Assembly (NCBI GenBank): GCA_031282435.1
Contig: JAITDS010000106.1
Location: forward strand, 1 to 32,312
Reading direction: 5' to 3'
DNA length: 32,312 nt
Origin: Spirochaetaceae bacterium
GTDB taxonomy: Bacteria; Spirochaetota; Spirochaetia; Treponematales; Breznakiellaceae
Shown here: in pieces, positions 1-9,716 of the stretch
Numbering within the stretch: position 1 is the first letter of the stretch
Layout: every line of letters starts with the position of its first letter
Program-made: the position numbers and the translations under genes
Notes under the pieces: model-generated
What the model was told of the DNA's origin: nothing
Database searches by the model: none
Seen by the model: the letters and a program-made list of their open reading frames with translations, nothing else

Positions 1-48
1 CAACGCCAAATAAAAAATGGTATTAGACGGGTTTGCGCCGCAAACCTC

Positions 49-150
49 CACAGTTAAATAATTTCCTTACCCGATCGAACCACGTAAATAATGTCAACGC
101 CTACAAGATACCTCGCCGCGCAAGCGCGCGCTTGCCGCTAGGTGGTTCAT
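49..150 (+). repeat. Left copy of a long inverted repeat also present at the right end of the window
   Basis: cacagttaaataatttccttacccgatcgaaccacgtaaataatgtcaacgcctacaagatacctcgccgc (49-119) is the reverse complement of 32242-32312 with one mismatch. Similarity resumes at ggtggttcat. Contains the 16-nt palindrome gcaagcgcgcgcttgc (120-135). Confidence 0.9.
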
Positions 151-393
151 TTTTAAGTACGCGCACGTCTTTATACAGTACATATTTTTTTAATTCCACC
201 GCCGAAGTTGGCGGAGCGCCATATTTTTTTTGCAACGCAACGGCAACATTAGCCGCCGCAAATCGCCCCGCCAACCTGTATCACTTGCGCAATATACCTT
301 TATAAGAGCTGTACCAACCATTCTATCATTCCCTTTTTGTAACTTTTTTAATAATGCTTGCCCGATAGATAGAGTTTAGCCAACATTATAGAT

Positions 394-1074
394 TTAACTA
401 CAAAATAAAGCGTACACACCCATCTTAAGACCAGATGCCCCATTCTGTGCTGCGGCAACTTTGGAATCATAAGTAAGCCAATTAAACAAAAGCCCAACAC
501 TTCCATTTGTAGCGATGGCAATTCCGTTGTTTGCACCTGCTATAACAGCTTCTTGAATTACAACAGTCTCTTGAAACGCCAAAGCTTCGATATCAAACGC
601 CCCCCAACAATAATTACAAATACATACATCTTCGCTACTTGCAGTATAAAATTTGGTTTTATCAGGCGTGTTTTTTGCCATCGCGGTAACTACCGCAGGC
701 GCTATCTTTTGGTTTATATAATCTTCCCAGCCTGGCGCCGCGGCAATCGAATCAAAATCTATTGGTGCGGTTACCGTTATCTCTATTTCATCCTCATATT
801 GATTGTTACTATACGTCGCCGTTACACAAAGCGTCCCTTTTGTTTCATCAGACGCTATTTTAAGCAGTCCGTTTGCAATTGTAGTACCGCTTTTCAAGCC
901 TATACCTGATTTTGAGGCAAGTTTCCATGTTACCTGGTCGTTGGACAAAGGTTCAGACGACAAAGTATTTTGGTTTTCATCTTTTTTGACATAATTAACG
1001 GAAAATAGAATCGAACCTCCGCGGGACATCATGTAATCCGTTGTGCTTATAACTATAGTAAAACTATCGCCCAT
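394..1074 (-). CDS. Hypothetical protein with N-terminal Ig-like region; candidate T6SS cargo/effector
   Basis: 226 aa, last gene of the T6SS operon, 1 bp after the VgrG-C-like gene. The first ~100 aa resemble a bacterial Ig-like fold (...VTWKLASKSGIGLKSGTTIANGLLKIASDETKGTLCVTATYSNNQYEDEIEITVTA). C-terminal half not recognised. Confidence 0.6.
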   Translation of the reverse strand: MGDSFTIVISTTDYMMSRGGSILFSVNYVKKDENQNTLSSEPLSNDQVTWKLASKSGIGLKSGTTIANGLLKIASDETKGTLCVTATYSNNQYEDEIEITVTAPIDFDSIAAAPGWEDYINQKIAPAVVTAMAKNTPDKTKFYTASSEDVCICNYCWGAFDIEALAFQETVVIQEAVIAGANNGIAIATNGSVGLLFNWLTYDSKVAAAQNGASGLKMGVYALFCS

Positions 1075-1075
1075 A

Positions 1076-2668
1076 CTACAACTCCTTTAGTTTATTCAGA
1101 ACATAATCGTTCATTCCCAGCGCCCAAATAGTTCCTTCTTCAATACGGCCTTTTTCATCTTTAAGGAATACGCGCATGGCTGCTTCCGCAGAATTTTCCT
1201 TCCGCAAACGTGCGGTTTCCTTGGCTATAAGGTTGCCGTTAAGCCCCGCAAGTGGAGCGTTGCCGTCTGTAATATTTACAGACAGCCGCTCATTGTCATA
1301 GCCGCTCAACACGGCGCCTGCGGAGGATGTCAGATGCATAAAACTGTTGTGGGCGGCTCTATCTGGGCTGCCTGTGGCATCAATGTAGCTCAGCATCTCT
1401 TGCATTTTCTCCTGCTGGTCGGCAAGAGCCGCCGCGTTAAAAGCGTCCCGTCCGCCGTTCTGTTTCATTTCATCGCTCATGCTTAGGTCAAGGCTGGTAT
1501 ACGTAAGGCTTAAAATTTGAAGTATAGTCCCGCAATAGGCGGCGTAGTCTCCCGCCGGATCGGAATAGTTTGAAGTGGATGAGTAGTAACCCCAGTTGAT
1601 GTTGGAAAAACACTGTACCAGACTAGGCAGCAAAGATGTGTAAGAGGGAACGTCCCCTTCGCCGGACTGCATGCCTTTTATCGTCGCGGAATATAACTTT
1701 ATAAAGTCCGCCATGTTGACCTGATAGCCAACTTTGCAGTAGGACTGCGCCAAAAGATCACGGGCGGAAAGCCGCATAACCCCGCCCATGCTGGAGACCG
1801 CTCCGCCTGAGCTTTCACGTAGAGAAAAATTGTAGGCCGCCCCCACATTTACATTCTGGCCAAACATTGTAATGCCGTCCCGCGGGGTCAGATTTATAAC
1901 CGTATCCCAAGGAAGAGCCACGTTTTTTTGCGTTTTCTTTGAGGTTATAGTAATGCCGTCATCGCTGATAACGATGGCGGAACGGCCAACTTGAAGACGA
2001 ATTTCCGCTCCGGCCTTAATAAGAATACGGTTTTTGGCGCGCAAATGCGCGTCTCCGGCATAAAGCGTAGGGTCATCTCCTTCGTAATCTCCGAAAGAAC
2101 GTTTGTTTTCCTGCCCGTCCTCATTTTTTGAGTCTTCAGATGAGGCATCATCCGCGCAGTCTACCAAAAGTTCAAAGCGTTTGGCGCTGGTTTTATGATG
2201 GTTTGCGGAATTTTCATGCAGATCGCCGGTGGAATATATATTAATCCTGTCGATTTTGGGATGATCCGAGTTTCCACCATTCATTCTCCACGAGGTTGCC
2301 TTATTATAAAAGCCGATTTCCGAATAGTACCCGTCTTTCGAGTCGTTTTCCCCGGTTTTTTTATACCTGAATACCTCGCCATCATCATCAATAACTTTGT
2401 TTTTATCATTGGCGGTAAAAGGCTGGTTTGTGCCGGGCAAATATCCCATAAGATAGTAGGTGCTGCTGTTGCTTTGACTTTCTTTTGCCACAAGTACGGT
2501 TTCGCCTTTCCTGGGCGACCGGTATAAGCCCGATTCAGCGCCGCCAAGCGGCATTACAATATTAACCGTGTATTCAACTTTGCCGCCGTCATTCGGGCTA
2601 TGAGCCTGAAACCTGTACGGGTTAGAGTTGGTACATTCACCTGTAACTATCATTTCCAACAGTTCCAT
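1076..2668 (-). CDS. VgrG C-terminal-like spike protein (gp5 OB-fold plus beta-needle) with long C-terminal extension
   Basis: 530 aa. OB-like start (VEYTVNIVMPLGGAESGLYRSPRKGETVLVA...YYLMGYLPG) and needle-like stretch (IRLQVGRSAIVISDDGITITS) typical of VgrG. No gp27-like domain in this ORF. Confidence 0.7.
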   Translation of the reverse strand: MELLEMIVTGECTNSNPYRFQAHSPNDGGKVEYTVNIVMPLGGAESGLYRSPRKGETVLVAKESQSNSSTYYLMGYLPGTNQPFTANDKNKVIDDDGEVFRYKKTGENDSKDGYYSEIGFYNKATSWRMNGGNSDHPKIDRINIYSTGDLHENSANHHKTSAKRFELLVDCADDASSEDSKNEDGQENKRSFGDYEGDDPTLYAGDAHLRAKNRILIKAGAEIRLQVGRSAIVISDDGITITSKKTQKNVALPWDTVINLTPRDGITMFGQNVNVGAAYNFSLRESSGGAVSSMGGVMRLSARDLLAQSYCKVGYQVNMADFIKLYSATIKGMQSGEGDVPSYTSLLPSLVQCFSNINWGYYSSTSNYSDPAGDYAAYCGTILQILSLTYTSLDLSMSDEMKQNGGRDAFNAAALADQQEKMQEMLSYIDATGSPDRAAHNSFMHLTSSAGAVLSGYDNERLSVNITDGNAPLAGLNGNLIAKETARLRKENSAEAAMRVFLKDEKGRIEEGTIWALGMNDYVLNKLKEL

Positions 2669-2693
2669 AATCTATACTCCTTGAATTACCGTT

Positions 2694-3914
2694 TTAATAC
2701 GGCAACTGCGGGCAAAAGCGTTTTATCTCATTCTCGCCCCAATCTATTCCATCAAACTGGACTTCAGTAAATTCTCCGTCCGAAGTTTCCAACCAAACAG
2801 CAAGATCGGAACGCCACCGCGCCCTGTGATGCAGTTTTATTCCGGTAACTAAAACAGTATTTACGGAACTGTCTCTCTGCCCGTAAAAATGACGCAGTTC
2901 CAGCGCAACGCCCGGACGCAGCGAAATGTTTGCGGCGGCGCCTTTTACCTGTTTTTTGGCAATACCGGAAGCGATTGTCCTTGCCGTGAGTATCATATCA
3001 ATGTCTTTATCAACTTCATTTGTTTCTATATCAACGTCGTAACCATGGAAAAGTCCGGTGTATGTAGCGTACCTGCAACCGGGATCGGTTTTACCTTGTT
3101 TCCAATTATCCGAGCCGTAATTTAACGCGGGATACATCGCGTTCAACTTAAAACCGTCAACGCCGATTCCGTAGCATATATTAAAACTATCCATTTTCCA
3201 AATGTTGTCTTTATCATCGGAGCTTAAAAAGTCAAATTGCAGCGTGTCCGGTTCTTTACGTTTATCTGAATAAACAAGGGCGGAAACAGGAAATTTTTCA
3301 CCGGCGGAAAAGTAAAGCTCCGCCGAACCTAACGCGCTTCCGGGGACTACAGGATGTGTCAAAACTAGTGATATACCGTAAAGCCGCGAAATCGAGTCTA
3401 TAAAAACATAATCCGATACGTTATTCTGATCGAACATAAGTTTAGCGCTGAAATTCCCGCGTGGAAGATAGTTTTCAGTTATTTGCGTTTTTATTTTGTA
3501 TTTTGCAAAAATACTTTCAAATATGTCCGCCGGATTCATTTTGTAGTACGGCGCGCTCAACCTTGTGTACTTTAGGCGGGCGGCTTCAGGCTCAATGATA
3601 AATATATACGTGTAACAGTCCAATTTTGTTCCGCCGCAAAATACACCTAGACATTTTACCGCCGTAACGATTCCGTGAAGATAGCGGGTTCTATCCGTTT
3701 TCATGTCGAGCAGTTTTTCTCTTATAACTACAGAAATTCCTTTGTCAACAATGCCGGAAAGTTCCTCCATCGTATGTTTTTTATCCGAAAGCGCGGTAAG
3801 CTCTCCTCTGTAAAGCCGGGAAAAACCTTCTTCCAGTTTCAAATCCCATGGATACAGGTCGGTAAATTCCCCGCCGGCCAGCCGCATTTCCAGTGTTTTT
3901 GTCTTTTCATTCAT
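2694..3914 (-). CDS. VgrG N-terminal-like protein (gp27 / phage late control D-like)
   Basis: 406 aa. Pattern LYRGELTALSDKK...GISVVIREK...RYLHGIVTAVKCLG...YIFIIEPEAARLKYTRLSAPYYKMNPADIFESIFAKYKI matches the gp27-like head of VgrG. Ends in its own stop, 25 bp before the gp5-like ORF. Confidence 0.7.
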   Translation of the reverse strand: MNEKTKTLEMRLAGGEFTDLYPWDLKLEEGFSRLYRGELTALSDKKHTMEELSGIVDKGISVVIREKLLDMKTDRTRYLHGIVTAVKCLGVFCGGTKLDCYTYIFIIEPEAARLKYTRLSAPYYKMNPADIFESIFAKYKIKTQITENYLPRGNFSAKLMFDQNNVSDYVFIDSISRLYGISLVLTHPVVPGSALGSAELYFSAGEKFPVSALVYSDKRKEPDTLQFDFLSSDDKDNIWKMDSFNICYGIGVDGFKLNAMYPALNYGSDNWKQGKTDPGCRYATYTGLFHGYDVDIETNEVDKDIDMILTARTIASGIAKKQVKGAAANISLRPGVALELRHFYGQRDSSVNTVLVTGIKLHHRARWRSDLAVWLETSDGEFTEVQFDGIDWGENEIKRFCPQLPY

Positions 3915-3917
3915 AAG

Positions 3918-4208
3918 CTATACAATTCTATTTATATTTGGACAAATCATCACTGCGGTAGATATGGGAAAACCCAAAGGAGAAATACCCATAACCAAGC
4001 TGCCAAGATTTGCCGTTGGCCGGCCTTTTACCAATTTGTTTATAGCCGTTGTCATAGTGATTGCGCCGGTAATACACATGGGTCCGCATACCAAATCCCC
4101 CATGCAGGCTACGGGCAACCCTTTGACCAGTGTGGTAAAACCTCCGGGTCCGAGTATTACGTCTCCGGTAACAGTTAAATTAGCTATTGTAGCTATAGGC
4201 GTAGGCAT
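3918..4208 (-). CDS. PAAR-domain spike tip protein
   Basis: 96 aa, Gly/Pro-rich PAAR-like sequence (GDVILGPGGFTTLVKGLPVACMGDLVCGPMCITGAITMTT...KGRPTANLGSLV). Start overlaps the clpV stop. Confidence 0.75.
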   Translation of the reverse strand: MPTPIATIANLTVTGDVILGPGGFTTLVKGLPVACMGDLVCGPMCITGAITMTTAINKLVKGRPTANLGSLVMGISPLGFPISTAVMICPNINRIV

Positions 4209-6847
4209 TATTCATCCTCCTTGCTTTCAAAAGCGTACGTGAATTTTTTTTCTTTTACATCTATTAAAACTTTCATAAGTATCCTTTTTTTCATTATATT
4301 ATACAAGAACTTGGCGCTTATCTCCGGCAGTATGCTATTGTTTATTACGGCATCTATTAATCTTGCCCCCGAAGCGGCGTTATCGCAGCGGCGGATTATT
4401 TCGTCCCTTACAGCGTCCGTTACCTCTAGTTTTGCTTTGTAAACTTCGGCCACACGTTTCACTATCCTGCTAAGCTTAAGGTCAATAATCGAATAAAGAA
4501 CCTTTTTCCCAAGCGGGTAGTAAGGTACGATTTGCAAACGTCCCAGCAGCGCCGCCGGAAAAACACGCATCATGGCCGGCCTTATAGCCTCTTCCAGTAT
4601 CGCCGGGTCCGGCAAATTGTTTTCGTCCGCGCAAAGATTCGCAATCACGGAATCTCCGACATTGGTAGTCAAAATTATTATAGTGTTCCTGAAATTTACC
4701 AGCCGTCCTGAACCGTCTTCCATCTGCCCTTTGTCAAAAACTTGAAAGAATATTTCATGCACGTCCGGGTGCGCTTTTTCAACTTCGTCTAAAAGCAGTA
4801 CGCTGTACGGCTTGCGGCGCACCGCTTCCGTAAGGACTCCGCCTTCGCCGTAACCAACGTATCCGGGGGGCGCTCCTTTCAGTGTGGAAACCGTGTGCGC
4901 CTCCTGAAATTCGCTCATATTGATAGTGATGATATTCTCCTCGCTGCCGTATATTTGTTCGGCAAGCGAAAGCGCTGTTTCCGTCTTGCCCGTGCCGGAA
5001 GGACCGGCCAGCATGATGACCGCTATCGGCTTATTGGGGTCAGACAGCGAGGCGCGGGCGGTGGTTATTCGCTTTGAAATCATTGAAAGTCCGTGATCCT
5101 GCCCTATTACCCGCTTTTGCAATTCTTTGTCAAGGCTTAGTATCGATTCAATCTCATTGGTAACCATACGGCCAAGTGGTATTCCCGTCCATTCGGATAT
5201 GACGGAGGAAACAGTCTGGCTGTCAACTTGCGGGAACACGAGCGGGGATTCCCCCTGCGCCTCCCGAAGGGTCTTTCGTTTTTCTTCCATTTCTTGCCGC
5301 ACGTCTTTACCCGCTCTGGCATCTTCCTTTAATTTGATGATTTCGGCTGCAAACTTTTTTTCAGTTTCAAGACGCTTTTCCAGTTCATTCTTCTTTTCCT
5401 GTTCATGTTTTACTTCATCCTCAAGTAAGGTGATTTTTTCAGTATGCTCAAGCCCGCCTGATTCTTCACGTTTGAGTATATCAATCTCCAGTTGAAGCGC
5501 CTCAATTCTACGGCGGCAGTATTCCAGTTCCGCAGGCTCGGCATTTTGGCTCAACGCGACTTTAGCGCAGGCGGTATCAAGCACACTCACAGCCTTGTCG
5601 GGAAGTTGACGAACAGGTATGTAACGGCGCGAAAGCTTGACCGCCGCATCCAGAGCCTCATCAAGAATGTCAACTTTGTGGTGATTCTCAAGAACGCCGG
5701 CGATGCCGCGCATCATTCCTATCGCTTTCTCATCATCCGGCTCGTCAATTATGATATTTTGAAAACGACGTGTAAGCGCCGGATCTTTTTCAAAGTATTT
5801 GATGTACTCCTGATAAGTGGTTGCGGCTATGCAACGAAGTTCACCGCAGGCAAGCGCCGGTTTAAGTAAATTGGCGGCATCGTTTTGTCCGGCCTGCCCG
5901 CCGGCGCCTATCATAGTATGCGCTTCGTCAATAAACAGAATGACTGGCGTTTCGGAATTCTTAACCGCCTCCATGACCTGTTTAAGACGATTTTCAAACT
6001 CACCCTTCATGCTGGCTCCCGCCTGCAATAGACCCATGTCAAGCGACATGAGGCGCGTTCCCTTCAGACATTCGGGGACATCCCCCGAAGCAAGCCGCTG
6101 GGCAAAGCCGTTCACCACAGCCGTCTTGCCGACACCCGAATCTCCGGTTAGTATCGGGTTGTTCTGGCGGCGGCGGAGCAGTATGTCGATTATCTTGCGA
6201 ATCTCGGCATCCCGTCCGGTAACGGGGTCGGATTTACCGGCAGATGCCGCTGCCGTCATGTCCGAAGTATACAGTCTTAGAGCCTCGGCGCTCCCCGTGG
6301 AAGCGTTGTTCATCAAAGCCGCCGGTTGTCCGGTAGCTCCGCCCTTCCCGGAGGCGGCGTATACAGAAACCTCAGCCGAATTTTTGACGATAACTCCAAA
6401 CTGTTCAAGCAAAATATCGCCGTTTATTTTGATAAACTCGCCGCTCATCTCGTGAAGCTGCCGCGCAAATTCCGGAGTCTGTTTTAACGCAATCAAGATA
6501 TGTCCGGTTCGTATCGCGGCCTCCGAAAACACCAGTGAAGCCGTCATCCACGCTTCCTTAATGACCAACTCTATCGTGTTGGAAAAGTCGGAAATTGAGG
6601 ATGCTCCGCGTGGCAAAGCATCCATCGCGGCAATCATATCCTTCGAAAGTTTGGCGTCATCCAAGTCAAAAAAGCGCGTAATTTCATTCCAGTCCGTGTT
6701 TTCCGACAACAGTATTTGGTTTACCCAATGCGAAAGCTCAACGTAGGGATTACCCCGCGCTTTACACAAAATAGTCGCGCTTTCAAGTGATTTGTAAGCC
6801 TTTTCATCAAGTTTTGAAAAAAGCTGTATTCTTTTCAACTTACCCAT
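4208..6847 (-). CDS. clpV: T6SS AAA+ ATPase ClpV/TssH
   Basis: 879 aa ClpB-type protein with two Walker A motifs (GDSGVGKTAV, GPSGTGKTET), flanked by tssG and spike genes. Confidence 0.92.
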   Translation of the reverse strand: MGKLKRIQLFSKLDEKAYKSLESATILCKARGNPYVELSHWVNQILLSENTDWNEITRFFDLDDAKLSKDMIAAMDALPRGASSISDFSNTIELVIKEAWMTASLVFSEAAIRTGHILIALKQTPEFARQLHEMSGEFIKINGDILLEQFGVIVKNSAEVSVYAASGKGGATGQPAALMNNASTGSAEALRLYTSDMTAAASAGKSDPVTGRDAEIRKIIDILLRRRQNNPILTGDSGVGKTAVVNGFAQRLASGDVPECLKGTRLMSLDMGLLQAGASMKGEFENRLKQVMEAVKNSETPVILFIDEAHTMIGAGGQAGQNDAANLLKPALACGELRCIAATTYQEYIKYFEKDPALTRRFQNIIIDEPDDEKAIGMMRGIAGVLENHHKVDILDEALDAAVKLSRRYIPVRQLPDKAVSVLDTACAKVALSQNAEPAELEYCRRRIEALQLEIDILKREESGGLEHTEKITLLEDEVKHEQEKKNELEKRLETEKKFAAEIIKLKEDARAGKDVRQEMEEKRKTLREAQGESPLVFPQVDSQTVSSVISEWTGIPLGRMVTNEIESILSLDKELQKRVIGQDHGLSMISKRITTARASLSDPNKPIAVIMLAGPSGTGKTETALSLAEQIYGSEENIITINMSEFQEAHTVSTLKGAPPGYVGYGEGGVLTEAVRRKPYSVLLLDEVEKAHPDVHEIFFQVFDKGQMEDGSGRLVNFRNTIIILTTNVGDSVIANLCADENNLPDPAILEEAIRPAMMRVFPAALLGRLQIVPYYPLGKKVLYSIIDLKLSRIVKRVAEVYKAKLEVTDAVRDEIIRRCDNAASGARLIDAVINNSILPEISAKFLYNIMKKRILMKVLIDVKEKKFTYAFESKEDE

Positions 6848-6858
6848 ACGTTCTCCTT

Positions 6859-7905
6859 TTATAGCTTCATCCGCTTAAGCCTTGAAGCATTTATTCTAAA
6901 TTCCAACTCCCTGTCGATACTGCCTATCCAGCAGTTATATCCAAGCTGACAACATTGAGGGTTGTTTTTAGAAAAAATTATGACAGGAAGCATTGAGCCT
7001 TTTACAAGTTTTACAACAATGCTGTAATCAAGCGGCCTGTCGAGATACAGATTTACAATATTTCGTATCAGTGATAAGGCTTTTATCGTAGCCAGCCATG
7101 AACGGAACTTATATCCGGGAAGCATATCAAAGCTGACCGGCCCTATCACTATTTCAAATTGATGAGTGGCGCTCAAATATGTACGGCCTATCTGCAAGCT
7201 CACACCCAGAATAGCCGTTTTAGGATTGCCTAGTATGGCATAGTCATCTGGAGATATGTCATAAGAAGCTACAACAAAATCTTTTACTTTCACACGAGTT
7301 TTCAGCAGTTTACGCAATATTTCCTCAAGCCCGCTGCTGTTTCTTGCCGTAAAAGAAAAGGTTGAAGCGTATGAAAGAGCAATTCTTTCGGTGTCAACGC
7401 CATAATCAATCTCCGGCGGCAGTCCGTTAAGGCTTTTTACTATATTTGTGAGCGGATCGTCGTTTGGACGGTCAAAGCTGATGCTTTGCTCATTTTGGGC
7501 AAAAGCGCGGTAATAGAAAACGTGCATACGGTGGTGTATAATGTCGAGGAAACGCCGCCATGTGTGGTCATAATGGTTGTATGAACGCTGATAAACATAG
7601 GCGGTAAATTCCAGCGGCATGGGGCCGTTAATCCCAAGTAGCCCCAAAAAATAGGTAAAAACCATCGCGTCAACTCCGGGTATATCACTTTCATGAATCT
7701 CAGCAATATCGCTTGCCGGCAAGTGAAAAAAAGGAGTCTGCCCAAAACGCACATTTTCATCAGCGGGGTTTTTGGCATAACCTAAACGAGGCTTCCCTTT
7801 TCCACTGTTTTCCAGTTTCCGCACAAAGCCCCAAAAATCCGGGGCGGAATTTTTTTGACGGAGATTATGGCTTAACTTTTTTACTAATATTCTAATGTCT
7901 TCCAT
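6859..7905 (-). CDS. tssG: T6SS baseplate protein TssG
   Basis: 348 aa; FGQTPFFHLPASDIAEI...FLGLLGINGPMPLEFTAYVYQR...FLDIIHHRMHVFYYRAFAQ is typical of TssG. Overlaps the end of tssF by 22 bp. Confidence 0.9.
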   Translation of the reverse strand: MEDIRILVKKLSHNLRQKNSAPDFWGFVRKLENSGKGKPRLGYAKNPADENVRFGQTPFFHLPASDIAEIHESDIPGVDAMVFTYFLGLLGINGPMPLEFTAYVYQRSYNHYDHTWRRFLDIIHHRMHVFYYRAFAQNEQSISFDRPNDDPLTNIVKSLNGLPPEIDYGVDTERIALSYASTFSFTARNSSGLEEILRKLLKTRVKVKDFVVASYDISPDDYAILGNPKTAILGVSLQIGRTYLSATHQFEIVIGPVSFDMLPGYKFRSWLATIKALSLIRNIVNLYLDRPLDYSIVVKLVKGSMLPVIIFSKNNPQCCQLGYNCWIGSIDRELEFRINASRLKRMKL

Positions 7906-9716
7906 ACCGCTATAAGCCCCGATTGTTTCGTTAAAAAATGAATCTCTAACAGTGAATTAATCGATGTGAAAGATTTTAGCAACTCGGACACAATCTTTCC
8001 AAAGATGTACCAGCCAATACCCGCAAATGAACTTTCGTTCAGCGTAAACTTTACCCGCCATCCCCTTTCAAAAAAAACAGACCCGTTTTTTACAAAACGA
8101 AAAGACGTAACTTCCTGCTCCAGCGCGGTTATCCCTTCCAACATACGTTCCATCTCCTCGCCGGAACGTATGCTTCGTACGTGGTAGGAAGCGATAAGCG
8201 CTCGCAAGGCTTCCAGCGGGAATTGGCCGTTTTGCCAAAACATTGCTGAAAGGTTAAAAATGATATGACTCAACTTTGAAAAACCGGAAATCCCTTTCTG
8301 TTCCATCAAAGAATAATCCGGCCTCGTGGGGTGGGTTAAAAAAGAGGCTCCCGTAAGTAACGGGCTATGGGAGTTTAGGGTTGCCCCTGCCTGCACGAGA
8401 AGCGGCAAATCCCGGTTGGTGCAGACAGTTTCCGCGGCAAACTGGTAAACACTGTCAAGTTTTTTATCCTGCGCTGAAAACGAAACAAACATTTCCGCGC
8501 CGTCGTAAGAACTGCGCCGCACTGTTTTAGGATTTACAAGCCTCTTTCGGCGGTGCTGGCTAAAAAAATTCCGTACGGTCTTTCTAAGAAAAGGATTATC
8601 ATCGTAAAAATTATCAGCAAAAAAAAGCGTTTCGTTTTGTTCACTAAAAAATTCAATACTGCGTATGTTTACCACTTCATAATCATGCGGCGCGGCTTTA
8701 TCTGGAGACACATGAAATTCATAGGCCTCACGTTCCAGAGTAACACGTTCCGCTCTTTTCTCAAAAAGATTTATCGCCGGCGCGCAGTTCAAGCGTAAAG
8801 AGCCTTCTTTTAAGGAAACCAGCGAAGATTCGCGACGGTTAAAGACAAAAAGCATCTCGGCTGTTTTTGACGGAGGCAAAAATGCGTTTTCAATATTTTT
8901 TATGCTAAAAAACTTAAAAAATGCGGGATAGGCCAAAAAATTTTGTAACAGTTTAAGCCCGTAAGCATTACTTCTCATTTTCTCGAACAAAAGATTTCCG
9001 CCGGAAGCGAGCGGCATATCAAAAACCACACCGGAGAGTTTTTTGAACGGGTTGTTACCGGTACGAGCATAGACGCCTATAGTTTCATGCAAGATCTGGC
9101 GCAGCAGCATAGAAGCGTCCCCGTCGGAAAGGTTGATATAAAAAGAAAGCATATCTATTGAAGCGGGTATAATTTCATCAACAGCGGAGAATTTTATATG
9201 TAGTCCGGCAAGCCCTTGCCGTTCATTGATTTCAAAATCAGAAAGACTGCGCGTTATATACTCCGAGCCGGTAACAGTAATAGGAACTATGGGAACATCT
9301 TCCAATGTTGAAAAGCGGCATGGGGTATTGATAGTCGGTATGGCCGTATCCAGCAACGTGCCGGCATCAAGACGACAACCCTTTCTCACATTGTCATTGT
9401 TATAATTTAAATGAAGCTCTAGTACAGCGCCCGACGGAATTGGATACAGGGAGGAAGGCGCTATAGAATTCAACACGGATTCTAAAAAATTTTTATAGCT
9501 GTCATCAAGTTTTTTTTCAACACGGGCGGATAAAAAAGCGGTTCCCTCAAGCAGACGCTCAATGTACGGATCCTCACATTCAAAATCCCCCAAACTCAAA
9601 CGCCCGGCAATTTTTGGAAATTCCGCGGCAAATTCAACGGCCAAATTTCGTATATACGCAAGATTATCACGATAATAATCTAAAAGGTCCATCTCTATCC
9701 TTAAATTAAAATTCAA
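7884..9716 (-). CDS. tssF: T6SS baseplate protein TssF
   Basis: 610 aa; LLDYYRDNLAYIRNLAVEFAAEFPKIAGRLSLGDFECEDPYIERLLEGTAFLSARVEKKLDD is the TssF N-terminal signature. 4-bp overlap with tssE. Confidence 0.94.
   Translation of the reverse strand: MNFNLRIEMDLLDYYRDNLAYIRNLAVEFAAEFPKIAGRLSLGDFECEDPYIERLLEGTAFLSARVEKKLDDSYKNFLESVLNSIAPSSLYPIPSGAVLELHLNYNNDNVRKGCRLDAGTLLDTAIPTINTPCRFSTLEDVPIVPITVTGSEYITRSLSDFEINERQGLAGLHIKFSAVDEIIPASIDMLSFYINLSDGDASMLLRQILHETIGVYARTGNNPFKKLSGVVFDMPLASGGNLLFEKMRSNAYGLKLLQNFLAYPAFFKFFSIKNIENAFLPPSKTAEMLFVFNRRESSLVSLKEGSLRLNCAPAINLFEKRAERVTLEREAYEFHVSPDKAAPHDYEVVNIRSIEFFSEQNETLFFADNFYDDNPFLRKTVRNFFSQHRRKRLVNPKTVRRSSYDGAEMFVSFSAQDKKLDSVYQFAAETVCTNRDLPLLVQAGATLNSHSPLLTGASFLTHPTRPDYSLMEQKGISGFSKLSHIIFNLSAMFWQNGQFPLEALRALIASYHVRSIRSGEEMERMLEGITALEQEVTSFRFVKNGSVFFERGWRVKFTLNESSFAGIGWYIFGKIVSELLKSFTSINSLLEIHFLTKQSGLIAVWKTLEY

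Noticed and set aside
49-150. Terminal repeat as an integron attC site
   Set aside because: Has a hairpin-like core but I could not identify convincing R'/R'' core sites, and no integron integrase is in the window.
33-305. 90-aa plus-strand ORF at the left edge
   Set aside because: Starts inside the terminal inverted repeat; no recognisable protein features.
5817-6455. 212-aa plus-strand ORF
   Set aside because: Antisense to clpV; composition looks like a codon-bias shadow ORF.
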